The notes beneath the pieces are model-generated. The model worked only from the letters and a program-made list of their open reading frames with translations, was not told the DNA's origin and did no database searches. A stretch of DNA of 11,007 nucleotides from JBAXPW01 sp037132015 (GTDB taxonomy: Bacteria; Patescibacteriota; Microgenomatia; UBA1406; GWC2-37-13): the NCBI GenBank assembly GCA_037132015.1, contig JBAXPW010000049.1, positions 1 through 11,007 on the forward strand, given 5' to 3'. The position numbers and the translations under genes are program-made. This document shows, one piece after another, positions 1 to 6,130 of this stretch (its first letter is position 1; the number at the start of each line of letters is the position of its first letter).

Positions 1-57
1 CAACACCCTTACCTGATTCCGCGTTGGGTAACACTTAATTCCATGCAACTCGATTAA
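1..57 (+). CDS. 3' end of an unidentified gene (partial)
   Basis: Frame 1 is open from the left edge and ends at TAA 55-57. It encodes the 18-residue tail QHPYLIPRWVTLNSMQLD. The other two plus frames stop inside this stretch, and the G+C content is a little higher than in the following intergenic bases, which supports coding. The tail is too short to assign to a family. It would lie 24 nt upstream of the hydrolase gene on the same strand. It could still be chance open frame. Confidence 0.4.
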   Translation, partial: QHPYLIPRWVTLNSMQLD

Positions 58-68
58 GTCGGATCAGA

Positions 69-74
69 TATAAT
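69..74 (+). promoter_or_regulatory. -10 box TATAAT of the hydrolase-murE-DUF4112 operon
   Basis: A perfect TATAAT lies 7 nt before the ATG at 82. A start site about 7 nt after the -10 box would fall at 81-82, giving a leaderless mRNA. No convincing -35 box is seen at 17 +/- 1 bp (bases 46-51 are CAACTC), so recognition would depend mainly on the -10. No Shine-Dalgarno sequence is present before the ATG. Confidence 0.5.
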
Positions 75-81
75 TTAAACT

Positions 82-648
82 ATGTATAATATAATTGTTC
101 TTCATGGCACAATGGATAATTCTCAATCGAATTGGTTTCCTTGGTTCAAATCTAAAATGGATTTCCGACACAAGGTATGGATACCAGATCTCCCCGGATC
201 TAATAAGCCAGATCCACGAAAATATACAGAATTTTTACTAAAAAATGCTGATCGATTATATGATGAACGGACTGTAGTGATAGGTCATTCTTCGGGTGCA
301 GTTGAGGTATTATACCTTCTTCAACATATGCCAGAACATATTCGCATAAAGGCAGGAATATTAATTGGTGTATTTAAGGATAGAGTTCCAAAATCATTGC
401 AGTGGGATGCACTAACTGATATGTTTCCTGAAGAATTTGATTTTGAAAAAATAAAAAAACATGCGGAAAAAATAGTTTATATTCATTCCGATAATGATCC
501 TTATTGTCCTCTTGAACATGCGGAGTATCTGATGAAACATACGGGTGGTGAATTAAAACTATTTAAGGGATACGGACATTTTAGTTTATCTTCTGGCATA
601 CAATTTTCACAATTTCCTGAGATATTAGACATTATAGATTCTTTATGA
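82..648 (+). CDS. RBBP9/YdeN-family serine hydrolase (alpha/beta hydrolase fold)
   Basis: The 188-residue protein matches the small, lid-less alpha/beta hydrolases of the RBBP9/YdeN family in length and motif order. An early strand ends in LHGT (residues 7-10). The nucleophile elbow GHSSG (68-72) carries the likely catalytic Ser70. SDNDPYCP (136-143) supplies the catalytic Asp (137 or 139). GYGHF (163-167) supplies His166. There is no signal peptide or membrane segment, so it should be cytoplasmic. The substrate is unknown; family members are esterase-like, and many have no defined physiological reaction. Its stop codon overlaps the next ATG (ATGA at 645-648), so translation is probably coupled to the MurE-like ligase. 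A role in envelope precursor metabolism is only a guess from that pairing. The ATG at 82 is supported by the -10 box just upstream. Confidence 0.85.
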   Translation: MYNIIVLHGTMDNSQSNWFPWFKSKMDFRHKVWIPDLPGSNKPDPRKYTEFLLKNADRLYDERTVVIGHSSGAVEVLYLLQHMPEHIRIKAGILIGVFKDRVPKSLQWDALTDMFPEEFDFEKIKKHAEKIVYIHSDNDPYCPLEHAEYLMKHTGGELKLFKGYGHFSLSSGIQFSQFPEILDIIDSL

Positions 649-1883
649 TACGACATATAAAAAACGTTGCACATCTGGTCCAAGCCTTTATTGCGAATGT
701 AATATTTAGATTTCCATCCAGTAAAATGATTTGTATTGGAGTTACCGGAACAGATGGGAAGACCACAACTGCAAGTTTAATATATACAATACTTCGAAAG
801 GCCAACAAAAAAACCTGTCTTATTACAACGGTTGGAGCATATATCGGTGATACGATGCATGATACAGGATTTCATGTTACTACACCTTCAGCATTTTCAT
901 TGCAAGCATATTTGAAAAAAGCCAAGGATGCAGGATGCACTCATGCAGTGATAGAAGTAACATCACATGCGCTTGATCAGAATAGGACATTTGGAATTCA
1001 TTTTAAGATTGGCGTTTTGTCAAATATCACCCATGAACATCTTGATTATCATAAAACATATGATAGATATGTGCAAGCTAAATCACATTTACTTTTAGCT
1101 TCTGATATATGTGTGATTAATAGAGAAGATGTGTCTTACGAAAAATTAAGTGCCATATTAAAAGGTACAAAATGTATTTCATATGGAGTATCTCATTCAT
1201 TAGCGGACTATACGTGCGAGTCATTTCAATTTGAGACACCATTATTAGGTGTTTTTAATCAACAGAATATTTTAGCATCAATTGTTGCAACAAAAAACTT
1301 AGGAATTTCTGATAACGATATTCATAATGCAATTGCTTCATATAACCCTCCCATAGGTCGTCAAGAAGTTATTTATAAAAATGATTATACAGTTATTGTT
1401 GATTTTGCCCATACGCCCCATTCTTTTAAGCAAATATTACCTGTAGTAAAATCATTGTCATCAAATCGCCTCATTCATGTATTTGGAACAGCGAGTGAAC
1501 GAGATGAAACAAAACGACCATTTATGGGTGAAGAATCTGCAAAATATGCAGACATAATTATTCTTACCGCAGAAGATCCGCGTAAAGAGTCTGTTTTTGA
1601 AATAAATAAGTCAATTCTCAAAGGAATTCCAAAAATGTTTGAACGTATCGATCCTGAGAAATATGTTTGTGGTTCAAAAAATATAGTAATACAATTTGCT
1701 CGAAGAGAAGAGGCAATTACATTTGCTATAAAAATTGCGGAAAAAGGTGATGTGATTATAGCAACTGGAAAGGGTCATGAACAATCAATGAATTATGGCA
1801 ATGGTGAAGAACCTTATGACGAAAAAAGGATATTGCTTAATGCTATAAATATAAGAGATACTAACTATGGAAAAACATCTTAA
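645..1883 (+). CDS. murE: MurE-like Mur ligase (UDP-MurNAc-tripeptide synthetase type), short N-terminus
   Basis: Mur ligases use ATP to add an amino acid to the growing UDP-MurNAc-peptide during cytoplasmic peptidoglycan synthesis; MurE adds the third residue. Visible motifs: P-loop GTDGKTT (35-41), HVTTPSAF (77-84), EVTSHAL (104-110), SNITHEHLDYH (126-136), Lys146 at the position of the carbamylated lysine, GRQE (238-241), DFAHTP (253-258), ERDETKRPFMG (285-295), AEDPR (309-313) and GKGHE (375-379). The order and spacing fit MurE best. The protein is 412 residues, whereas typical MurE has about 490. Only about 27 residues precede the ATPase core, so the usual N-terminal UDP-binding domain is nearly absent. 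The DNPR specificity loop reads EDPR; the retained Arg would suit diaminopimelate, but this is uncertain. The start overlaps the hydrolase stop by 4 nt, and the 3' end overlaps the next gene by 17 nt. Confidence 0.85.
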   Translation: MIRHIKNVAHLVQAFIANVIFRFPSSKMICIGVTGTDGKTTTASLIYTILRKANKKTCLITTVGAYIGDTMHDTGFHVTTPSAFSLQAYLKKAKDAGCTHAVIEVTSHALDQNRTFGIHFKIGVLSNITHEHLDYHKTYDRYVQAKSHLLLASDICVINREDVSYEKLSAILKGTKCISYGVSHSLADYTCESFQFETPLLGVFNQQNILASIVATKNLGISDNDIHNAIASYNPPIGRQEVIYKNDYTVIVDFAHTPHSFKQILPVVKSLSSNRLIHVFGTASERDETKRPFMGEESAKYADIIILTAEDPRKESVFEINKSILKGIPKMFERIDPEKYVCGSKNIVIQFARREEAITFAIKIAEKGDVIIATGKGHEQSMNYGNGEEPYDEKRILLNAINIRDTNYGKTS

Positions 1884-2211
1884 AATTGCCAAAACACTTT
1901 CAATATTATTAGATAATAGATTTAGTATATTAGGATTTCGATTTGGACTGGATCCTATATTAGGTTTGATTCCAGGCGGAGGAGATCTTATTACATTATT
2001 TATATCATTGTATGTTATCTGGATTGCGATAGGGATGAAAATTCCTTCAAAAGAGGTGTGGCGCATGGTTTTTCATATCATTATTGATTTTTTAATTGGT
2101 CTCATTCCTTTTATTGGCGACCTATCTGATTTTTTTTATAAAGCAAATATTAAAAATATGAAGATTGTAGAAAAGTATCGAGTTGATGTGATTGATGGTG
2201 AGACGATTTGA
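1867..2211 (+). CDS. DUF4112 family membrane protein
   Basis: This 114-residue protein of unknown function has the DUF4112 pattern. An N-terminal amphipathic part reads AKTLSILLDNRF (8-19), followed by GFRFGLDPILGLIPGGGD (23-40). A hydrophobic segment (about 41-57) and a second hydrophobic block (about 67-85) follow, ending in GLIPFIGDLSD (78-88) and then YKANIKN. The two GLIP..GD elements resemble each other and look like an internal duplication. It should sit in the cytoplasmic membrane. The gene starts inside the end of the MurE-like gene (17-nt overlap), so it is probably the third gene of the operon. No Shine-Dalgarno sequence is obvious. The family has no established biochemical role, and none is proposed here. 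Confidence 0.8.
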   Translation: MEKHLKIAKTLSILLDNRFSILGFRFGLDPILGLIPGGGDLITLFISLYVIWIAIGMKIPSKEVWRMVFHIIIDFLIGLIPFIGDLSDFFYKANIKNMKIVEKYRVDVIDGETI

Positions 2212-2236
2212 TTTTCTAATGGTTTAATACTATTAT
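2208..2236 (+). promoter_or_regulatory. Promoter for the holin-like gene (leaderless)
   Basis: TTGATT (2208-2213) and TATTAT (2231-2236) are separated by exactly 17 bp. The -10 ends 7 nt before the ATG at 2244, so the transcript should start about 1 nt before the start codon. The -35 overlaps the TGA stop of the preceding gene. An AGGTGAA just before the ATG resembles a ribosome binding site, but it lies too close to the ATG and would not be transcribed from this promoter. Confidence 0.6.
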
Positions 2237-2243
2237 AGGTGAA

Positions 2244-2588
2244 ATGGGAATTATCGTAAAATTACTCGTAAACACAATAGCTGTGATTGTCGCTTCTTAC
2301 CTCCTTCAAGGGATGGTTCGGGTTGATTCTTTTATGTCTGCGCTCATTGTAGCTGTTTCTCTCGGAGTGGTAAATATGATAATTAAGCCAATTATTTCGG
2401 TTATCACCTTTCCTCTTACAATTCTCACACTTGGCTTATTCACATTTGTGATAAATGCGTTGATGGTTTTATTAGTGGATTGGCTGGTTCCGGGTTTTCA
2501 GGTTCGCGACTTCTGGGTCGCGATGGCTTTTAGTCTTGTTCTTTCGGTTGTGAGTTGGTTTCTCAACTCTCTTACAAAAAAAGATTAG
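2244..2588 (+). CDS. Phage-holin-like four-helix membrane protein (DUF360 / PF04020 type)
   Basis: The 114-residue protein consists almost entirely of hydrophobic helices (about 4-22, 29-49, 52-79 and 90-110). It has the family hallmarks: GVVNMIIKPI (41-50), FPLTILTLGLFTFVINAL (56-73) and VPGFQV (82-87). Proteins of this family are often annotated as phage holins or 'mycobacterial 4-TMS holin superfamily', but most are chromosomal and their function is unknown. No lysis genes are nearby, so a holin role is not supported here. G+C over the gene is about 41% by hand count, clearly higher than the flanking genes, which could reflect a different origin or the codon demands of its membrane helices. 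The DUF2130 gene follows after 9 nt and is probably cotranscribed. Confidence 0.8.
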   Translation: MGIIVKLLVNTIAVIVASYLLQGMVRVDSFMSALIVAVSLGVVNMIIKPIISVITFPLTILTLGLFTFVINALMVLLVDWLVPGFQVRDFWVAMAFSLVLSVVSWFLNSLTKKD

Positions 2589-2597
2589 GTTTATTAT

Positions 2598-3866
2598 ATG
2601 ACAGATCAAATAATTTGTCCGCATTGCAAAAAACCTATTTTATTAAATGAAGCTATTTCTCATGAGATGCAAGAAAAATATGAAAAAGATATTGCACTTG
2701 TGAAAAATAGTTTTGAAATAAAGATTAAAGAATGGGAGAAGATAAAGGTTGAAGAACAAGAACGAGAGCGTGAAAAAATTCGAAATGAAGCGCGAAAATG
2801 GAAGGAAGAAGTATCAAAAAAACTACAAGATGAGAATGAATTAAAAGAAAAAGACATAGCAGAAAAAACACGAGAGCGCATGCGAAAAGAATTCGAACTT
2901 TCAGAAAAAACTGCACATGAGGAACGAGAAGAACTACAAAAAAGAAATGAAAAATTAAACGATCAATTACTTGAAATAATGAAACAACTTCGACAGATGA
3001 AGACAGAAAGAGAAGAGGAAAAACTTATTTCAGAAAAGAAATTAACAGAGCTTGAGGACAATATAAGAAAAGAATCTCGTAATCGTATTGAAGAAGAGTT
3101 TAATTTAAAAATCGCTGAGAAAGATAAAAAAATTCAGGATGCATTAAAGATGGTGGACGATTATAAACGAAAAGTTGAACAGGGCTCTCAACAGATGCAA
3201 GGTGAAGTTTTGGAGCTTGAATTAGAATCTCTACTTAAAAAGGAATTTCCATACGATAGTATTGAACCAGTTGCAAAAGGTGTAAGAGGAGCGGATATTG
3301 TACAAAAAGTAAGATCAAACATGGGTTCTTTATGTGGAACTATTGTGTGGGAAACAAAACGAACAAAATCATGGAGTAATGAATGGGTTGTTAAACTTAA
3401 AGACGACCAACGTGTGTTACATGCTGAATGGGCCGTTCTAGTGAGTCAGGTTCTTCCCGAAGGCATTAATCATATAGGTCGTGTTGAGGGTGTGTGGGTG
3501 AGTGATTATGAAGCATATTTAGGAGTTGCTACTCTACTTCGCTCGCAAATTATAGAAGTTTCAATTATTAAAAACAGCTCTGAAGGAAAAAAAGAAAAAA
3601 TGGAAGTGCTGTACTCATATCTTTCAGGTACTGAGTTTACCCATAGGGTTGAGGCAATTGTTGAGGCATTTACCACTATCCAAGATGATATTGAAAAAGA
3701 AAAACGATGGTTTGCTCAAAAATGGTCAAAACAGGAAAAAAATATTCGTAAGGTAATTGATAATACATTGGGAATGCACGGCGACCTTCAAAGTATCATG
3801 GGCAACTCGTTAGCAGATATTAAAGGTATAGAGTTGTTGTCTGATGCTGTTGAATTGAATGAATAA
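2598..3866 (+). CDS. DUF2130 protein: CxxC motif, long coiled coil, nuclease-like core
   Basis: The 422-residue protein has three parts. Residues 1-20 hold a single CPHC motif (Cys7, Cys10) like half a zinc ribbon. Residues about 22-200 are a highly charged Glu/Lys/Arg-rich coiled coil. Residues about 200-330 form the DUF2130 core, with GEVLELELESLLKKEF, GADIVQKV (231-238), WETKRTKSW (251-259) and NEWVVKLKDD (261-270). The core reads like a PD-(D/E)XK nuclease site: Glu in the 203-210 helix, Asp233, then Glu252-x-Lys254 at the end of a strand. The remaining C-terminus is helical. Nuclease activity is an inference from these residues; the family is uncharacterised as far as I know. A weak AGGT lies 8 nt before the ATG. 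The gene lies 9 nt after the holin-like gene. Confidence 0.8.
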   Translation: MTDQIICPHCKKPILLNEAISHEMQEKYEKDIALVKNSFEIKIKEWEKIKVEEQEREREKIRNEARKWKEEVSKKLQDENELKEKDIAEKTRERMRKEFELSEKTAHEEREELQKRNEKLNDQLLEIMKQLRQMKTEREEEKLISEKKLTELEDNIRKESRNRIEEEFNLKIAEKDKKIQDALKMVDDYKRKVEQGSQQMQGEVLELELESLLKKEFPYDSIEPVAKGVRGADIVQKVRSNMGSLCGTIVWETKRTKSWSNEWVVKLKDDQRVLHAEWAVLVSQVLPEGINHIGRVEGVWVSDYEAYLGVATLLRSQIIEVSIIKNSSEGKKEKMEVLYSYLSGTEFTHRVEAIVEAFTTIQDDIEKEKRWFAQKWSKQEKNIRKVIDNTLGMHGDLQSIMGNSLADIKGIELLSDAVELNE

Positions 3867-3883
3867 ATAGATGTGTATATAAT
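3855..3883 (+). promoter_or_regulatory. Promoter of the 3889 gene (leaderless)
   Basis: TTGAAT (3855-3860) lies inside the last codons of the DUF2130 gene. It is followed after exactly 17 bp by a perfect TATAAT (3878-3883). The -10 ends only 5 nt before the ATG at 3889, so transcription should begin at the first or second base of the start codon. There is no Shine-Dalgarno sequence. Confidence 0.7.
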
Positions 3884-3888
3884 GAAGT

Positions 3889-4497
3889 ATGACAAAGGAT
3901 AACCAATCATTAATTGATTCACTATTTTCTGAAGGTTCAAAGCTCATATTAGCGATTCCTTTAATAATGATGATATTTGTGTTAATGAATGTATTTTCTG
4001 CGTCTGATAAAGTTGAAAAAACAGTCCAAAAACAAGCAAAACCTCTTCCTTCAATAGTAATAACACAATCAGAATCTACAGCACCAGCTCGTTTTGATCT
4101 CAATGGACCATACGAATGTTCATCAATAATGAAGGATTCTTCTATGAGCGCACTAATATTAAATAAAAAGATTTCTGCACGTATACAATCTGCAATAGAT
4201 GTTGACATGATCATTGTTTCAGGAGATTGTGCATATAGCTGGAAAGAAAAAGCAAAAGTTGGTACGCGTATTTGTGGATTAAGTTTATATCTTGGTCTGA
4301 TTGATCTATTACCTCAAGATGAGATAATAAAACTTGTACAGTCAAAGGGATCAAATAAGTTAAACGAGTCATCGGCAAGTGCTAGCTTAGTAAATATCAA
4401 AAATTTTTCATGTGTAAAAAAAGAAGTTGATTCTTCTGTTTTTACACCTCCTAAGAATGTAATTTTTCAAGAATCCACGGGAGAAACTTTGAAGTAA
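3889..4497 (+). CDS. Unrecognised membrane-anchored protein with four cysteines
   Basis: I do not recognise this 202-residue protein. It begins with a polar stretch (1-17) and one hydrophobic segment (about 18-37), consistent with a signal anchor. A Lys/Pro/Ser/Thr-rich linker (about 40-68) follows, then a soluble domain of about 130 residues predicted to lie outside the cell. That domain has four cysteines (77, 114, 129, 175), enough for two disulphides. Strand-like segments include MIIVSGDCAYSW (107-118) and GTRICGLSLYLGLIDLL (125-141). The C-terminus is polar and Ser-rich. It has its own strong promoter. It is convergent with the 5S rRNA gene, with only 17 nt between the stop codon and the 5S 3' end. 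Confidence 0.7.
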   Translation: MTKDNQSLIDSLFSEGSKLILAIPLIMMIFVLMNVFSASDKVEKTVQKQAKPLPSIVITQSESTAPARFDLNGPYECSSIMKDSSMSALILNKKISARIQSAIDVDMIIVSGDCAYSWKEKAKVGTRICGLSLYLGLIDLLPQDEIIKLVQSKGSNKLNESSASASLVNIKNFSCVKKEVDSSVFTPPKNVIFQESTGETLK

Positions 4498-4505
4498 AAT
4501 AAGAT

Positions 4506-4514
4506 AAAAAAAAA
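4506..4514 (-). terminator. T-tract at the 3' end of the 5S gene
   Basis: On the minus strand nine consecutive T residues follow the mature 5S 3' end directly. No separate hairpin precedes them, so the closing helix of the 5S RNA itself would have to act as the terminator stem. Confidence 0.55.
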
Positions 4515-4639
4515 TGCCCTGGCTACGACCTACTTTCCCCAGTAGCCGATTTGGCTTGAGTATCATCGGCGCTGGTTTGTTTCACGACCTTGTTCGGGAT
4601 GTGGAAGGGTGGTACCAAACCGCTTAAATGACCAGAGCA
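4515..4639 (-). rRNA. rrf: 5S ribosomal RNA
   Basis: Read on the minus strand, the 125-nt RNA starts TGCTCTGGT and ends AGCCAGGGCA. These ends pair through about 9 bp including G-U pairs (helix I). The core contains the conserved ATCCCGAAC, GTGAAAC and GCGCCGATGATACT segments. Helix II (GGTTTG with CAAACC) and the short helix III (CCTT with AAGG) can be drawn. GTAGGTCGTAG closes the 3' side. At 125 nt it is a few bases longer than most bacterial 5S RNAs. No 16S or 23S rRNA or tRNA is present in the window, so this copy stands alone. It has its own promoter upstream and a T-tract downstream, and converges on the 3889 gene. Confidence 0.95.
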
Positions 4640-4644
4640 AAGTC

Positions 4645-4673
4645 ATTATAATGCATTCAATCACAAATATCAA
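4645..4673 (-). promoter_or_regulatory. Dedicated 5S rRNA promoter
   Basis: On the minus strand TTGATA (4668-4673) and a perfect TATAAT (4645-4650) are separated by 17 bp. The -10 ends 5 nt before the predicted first base of 5S RNA at 4639. The usual -10 to start distance places transcription start at 4638-4639, at or next to the mature 5' end. Confidence 0.75.
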
Positions 4674-4718
4674 TACCTATTTTGTTGAAATGAGTAGTAT
4701 CATATACTATTGAATGAG

Positions 4719-4745
4719 TTGAGGTTTTATTATTACCATTATTAA
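4719..4745 (+). promoter_or_regulatory. Possible promoter of the superoxide dismutase gene (weak)
   Basis: TATTAA (4740-4745) ends 7 nt before the ATG at 4753, the same geometry as other promoters in this window. The best -35 is TTGAGG (4719-4724), with only 15-bp spacing. An alternative -10, TATACT at 4703-4708, would give a leader of about 40 nt but lacks a good -35. The choice is unresolved. Confidence 0.25.
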
Positions 4746-4752
4746 CAAAAAT

Positions 4753-5361
4753 ATGAATATTGTTACACATATAGCACATACTTTCAGTGATGAGATTTTT
4801 TCTATGAAAGGTATCTCAAAAAAAGCAGTTGAAGAGCATCTAAAGTTATACCAAGGATATGTTACAAAGTATAACGAAATAAATGAGAAACTTGCAGGAA
4901 TTACAGAAGAGGATTTTTCCAAAGCAAATCAGACATATTCACTCATCCGTGAATTAAAGGTTGAATTAACATTTGCGTCAGGTGGAGTAGTAAATCATGA
5001 ATTATATTTTTCACATCTTGGGGGTCAAGGAGGATCTCCATCTGGTGATTTATTAAAGCAAATTGAAAAAGATTTTGGATCATTCGATTTCTATAAAAAA
5101 GATGTGAAGGCAACAGGAATTTCTGCGCGTGGTTGGGTGTGGACTGCATGGAATCAAAGTGAACAACGATTATTTAATTATATCGGCGATGCTCAAAATT
5201 CATTTCTTGTATGGGGTGCAACTCCTATTTTAGCCCTTGATACATATGAGCATGCATATTTTATGGACTTTGGATCTGCTCGCGCAGGTTATATTGATGT
5301 ATTTTTTGAAAATATAAATTGGAATATAGTAGAAAATAATTTTAAAATTGGTATCAAATAA
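4753..5361 (+). CDS. Fe/Mn-family superoxide dismutase
   Basis: The enzyme converts superoxide to oxygen and hydrogen peroxide. The 202-residue protein lacks a signal peptide, so it should be cytoplasmic. Family segments are clear: EEHLKLYQGYVTKYN (27-41), GGVVNHELYF (77-86), DFGSFDFYKKD (107-117), GWVWTAW (127-133) and LDTYEHAYFMDFG (162-174). Likely metal ligands are His29, His82, Asp163 and His167. Gly78 before NH and Gln148 in the DAQNS segment match the Mn-type pattern, so it may use Mn or either metal. The first ligand helix is odd. In E. coli SodA the ligand His26 is eight residues before Tyr34, but here His29 is only seven before Tyr36, and the usual second-sphere HH pair reads Leu-Tyr. 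The gene stands alone between the divergent 5S gene and the GldA-type ATPase. Confidence 0.93.
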   Translation: MNIVTHIAHTFSDEIFSMKGISKKAVEEHLKLYQGYVTKYNEINEKLAGITEEDFSKANQTYSLIRELKVELTFASGGVVNHELYFSHLGGQGGSPSGDLLKQIEKDFGSFDFYKKDVKATGISARGWVWTAWNQSEQRLFNYIGDAQNSFLVWGATPILALDTYEHAYFMDFGSARAGYIDVFFENINWNIVENNFKIGIK

Positions 5362-5373
5362 AAAATTACATAC

Positions 5374-5402
5374 TTGTATTTTTTTTATGAATATTGTATA
5401 AA
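5374..5402 (+). promoter_or_regulatory. Promoter of the GldA/F/G-type cassette (leaderless)
   Basis: TTGTAT (5374-5379) and TATAAA (5397-5402) are exactly 17 bp apart. The -10 ends 7 nt before the ATG at 5410, giving a predicted start at about 5409. This places the true start of the ATPase at 5410 and argues against an in-frame TTG at 5374, which lies within the -35. Confidence 0.65.
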
Positions 5403-5409
5403 ATACGCT

Positions 5410-6102
5410 ATGATCAATTTTACAAATGTAACAAAAAAATATTCAACAAAAGTTGCAGTAAATGATATTTCTTTCAAAGCAAAAGAAGGAGAAATAATCG
5501 GATTTCTTGGGCCTAATGGTGCTGGAAAAACAACTACAATGCGATTACTTCTTGGATATTTGGCTCCTACAAATGGTAAAGTTACAGTGGATGGATTGCA
5601 TCCAATAGATGATCGTATAGATGTGTTAAAAAAAATAGGTTACCTTCCTGAAAATAATCCGTTATATGTCGAGATGAGAGTTTCTGAATATTTGCAGTTT
5701 GTTTCAGATATTAAAAAGGCACAGGGTTATACAGAGATTGCAATTTCTGTTGGTCTCAATGATGTGCTTAATTCTAAGATTGAGGAGCTTTCACGAGGAT
5801 ACAAACAACGTGTGGGATTGGCAAGCGCTCTCATTGGAGATCCTGAAATACTCGTGCTTGATGAACCCACATCTGGGCTTGATCCAATAGAGCAGGAACG
5901 TATAAGAGATCTCATAAAAAGTCTTTCAAGAAAAAAAACAATTATTTTTTCGACACATATATTGTCAGAGGTTGAAGATATCGCAAACAGATTGATTATC
6001 ATTAATAAAGGTAAGATAATTTATGATGATAAAAAACCATCTGCTAAAGGTGGGGTAGAAAAATTATTTAGAAAACTTGTTATGTCTGATGATGAGGAAT
6101 AA
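5410..6102 (+). CDS. gldA: ABC transporter ATP-binding protein, GldA-like
   Basis: This 230-residue ATPase would power the adjacent permease from the cytoplasmic side. Visible motifs: Walker A GPNGAGKTT (34-42), a YLPENNPLY segment at the Q-loop (78-86, Glu in place of Gln as is usual in GldA-type proteins), signature LSRGYKQ (128-134), Walker B ILVLDEP (147-153) with Glu152, D-loop SGLDP (155-159) and switch His183 in STH. It ends shortly after the nucleotide-binding domain, while many GldA relatives have about 300 residues, so the C-terminal extension is missing. The start at 5410 is chosen because MINFTNVTKKYS begins the typical first strand and a promoter ends 7 nt upstream. The permease gene follows after 28 nt and the auxiliary gene overlaps that permease, so the three form one operon. 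Confidence 0.9.
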   Translation: MINFTNVTKKYSTKVAVNDISFKAKEGEIIGFLGPNGAGKTTTMRLLLGYLAPTNGKVTVDGLHPIDDRIDVLKKIGYLPENNPLYVEMRVSEYLQFVSDIKKAQGYTEIAISVGLNDVLNSKIEELSRGYKQRVGLASALIGDPEILVLDEPTSGLDPIEQERIRDLIKSLSRKKTIIFSTHILSEVEDIANRLIIINKGKIIYDDKKPSAKGGVEKLFRKLVMSDDEE

Positions 6103-6130
6103 ATAGTAGTTTAATAATGTTTCAATATTT

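Noticed and set aside
1..60. Possible tRNA fragment at the left edge
   Set aside because: No T-arm GTTC, no acceptor stem and no CCA-type end on either strand. An open coding frame explains the segment better.
2244..2588. Phage lysis cassette or prophage remnant
   Set aside because: The holin-like family is widespread on chromosomes, and no endolysin, integrase or phage structural gene is present.
3810..4214. Minus-strand open frame of 134 codons
   Set aside because: It lies antisense to the better supported plus-strand gene at 3889, which has a strong promoter and a membrane anchor, and the antisense frame shows no family motif.
5362..5390. Intrinsic terminator after superoxide dismutase
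   Set aside because: ATAC-TT-GTAT followed by a T run gives only a 4-bp, AT-rich stem, and the same bases contain the -35 of the next promoter.
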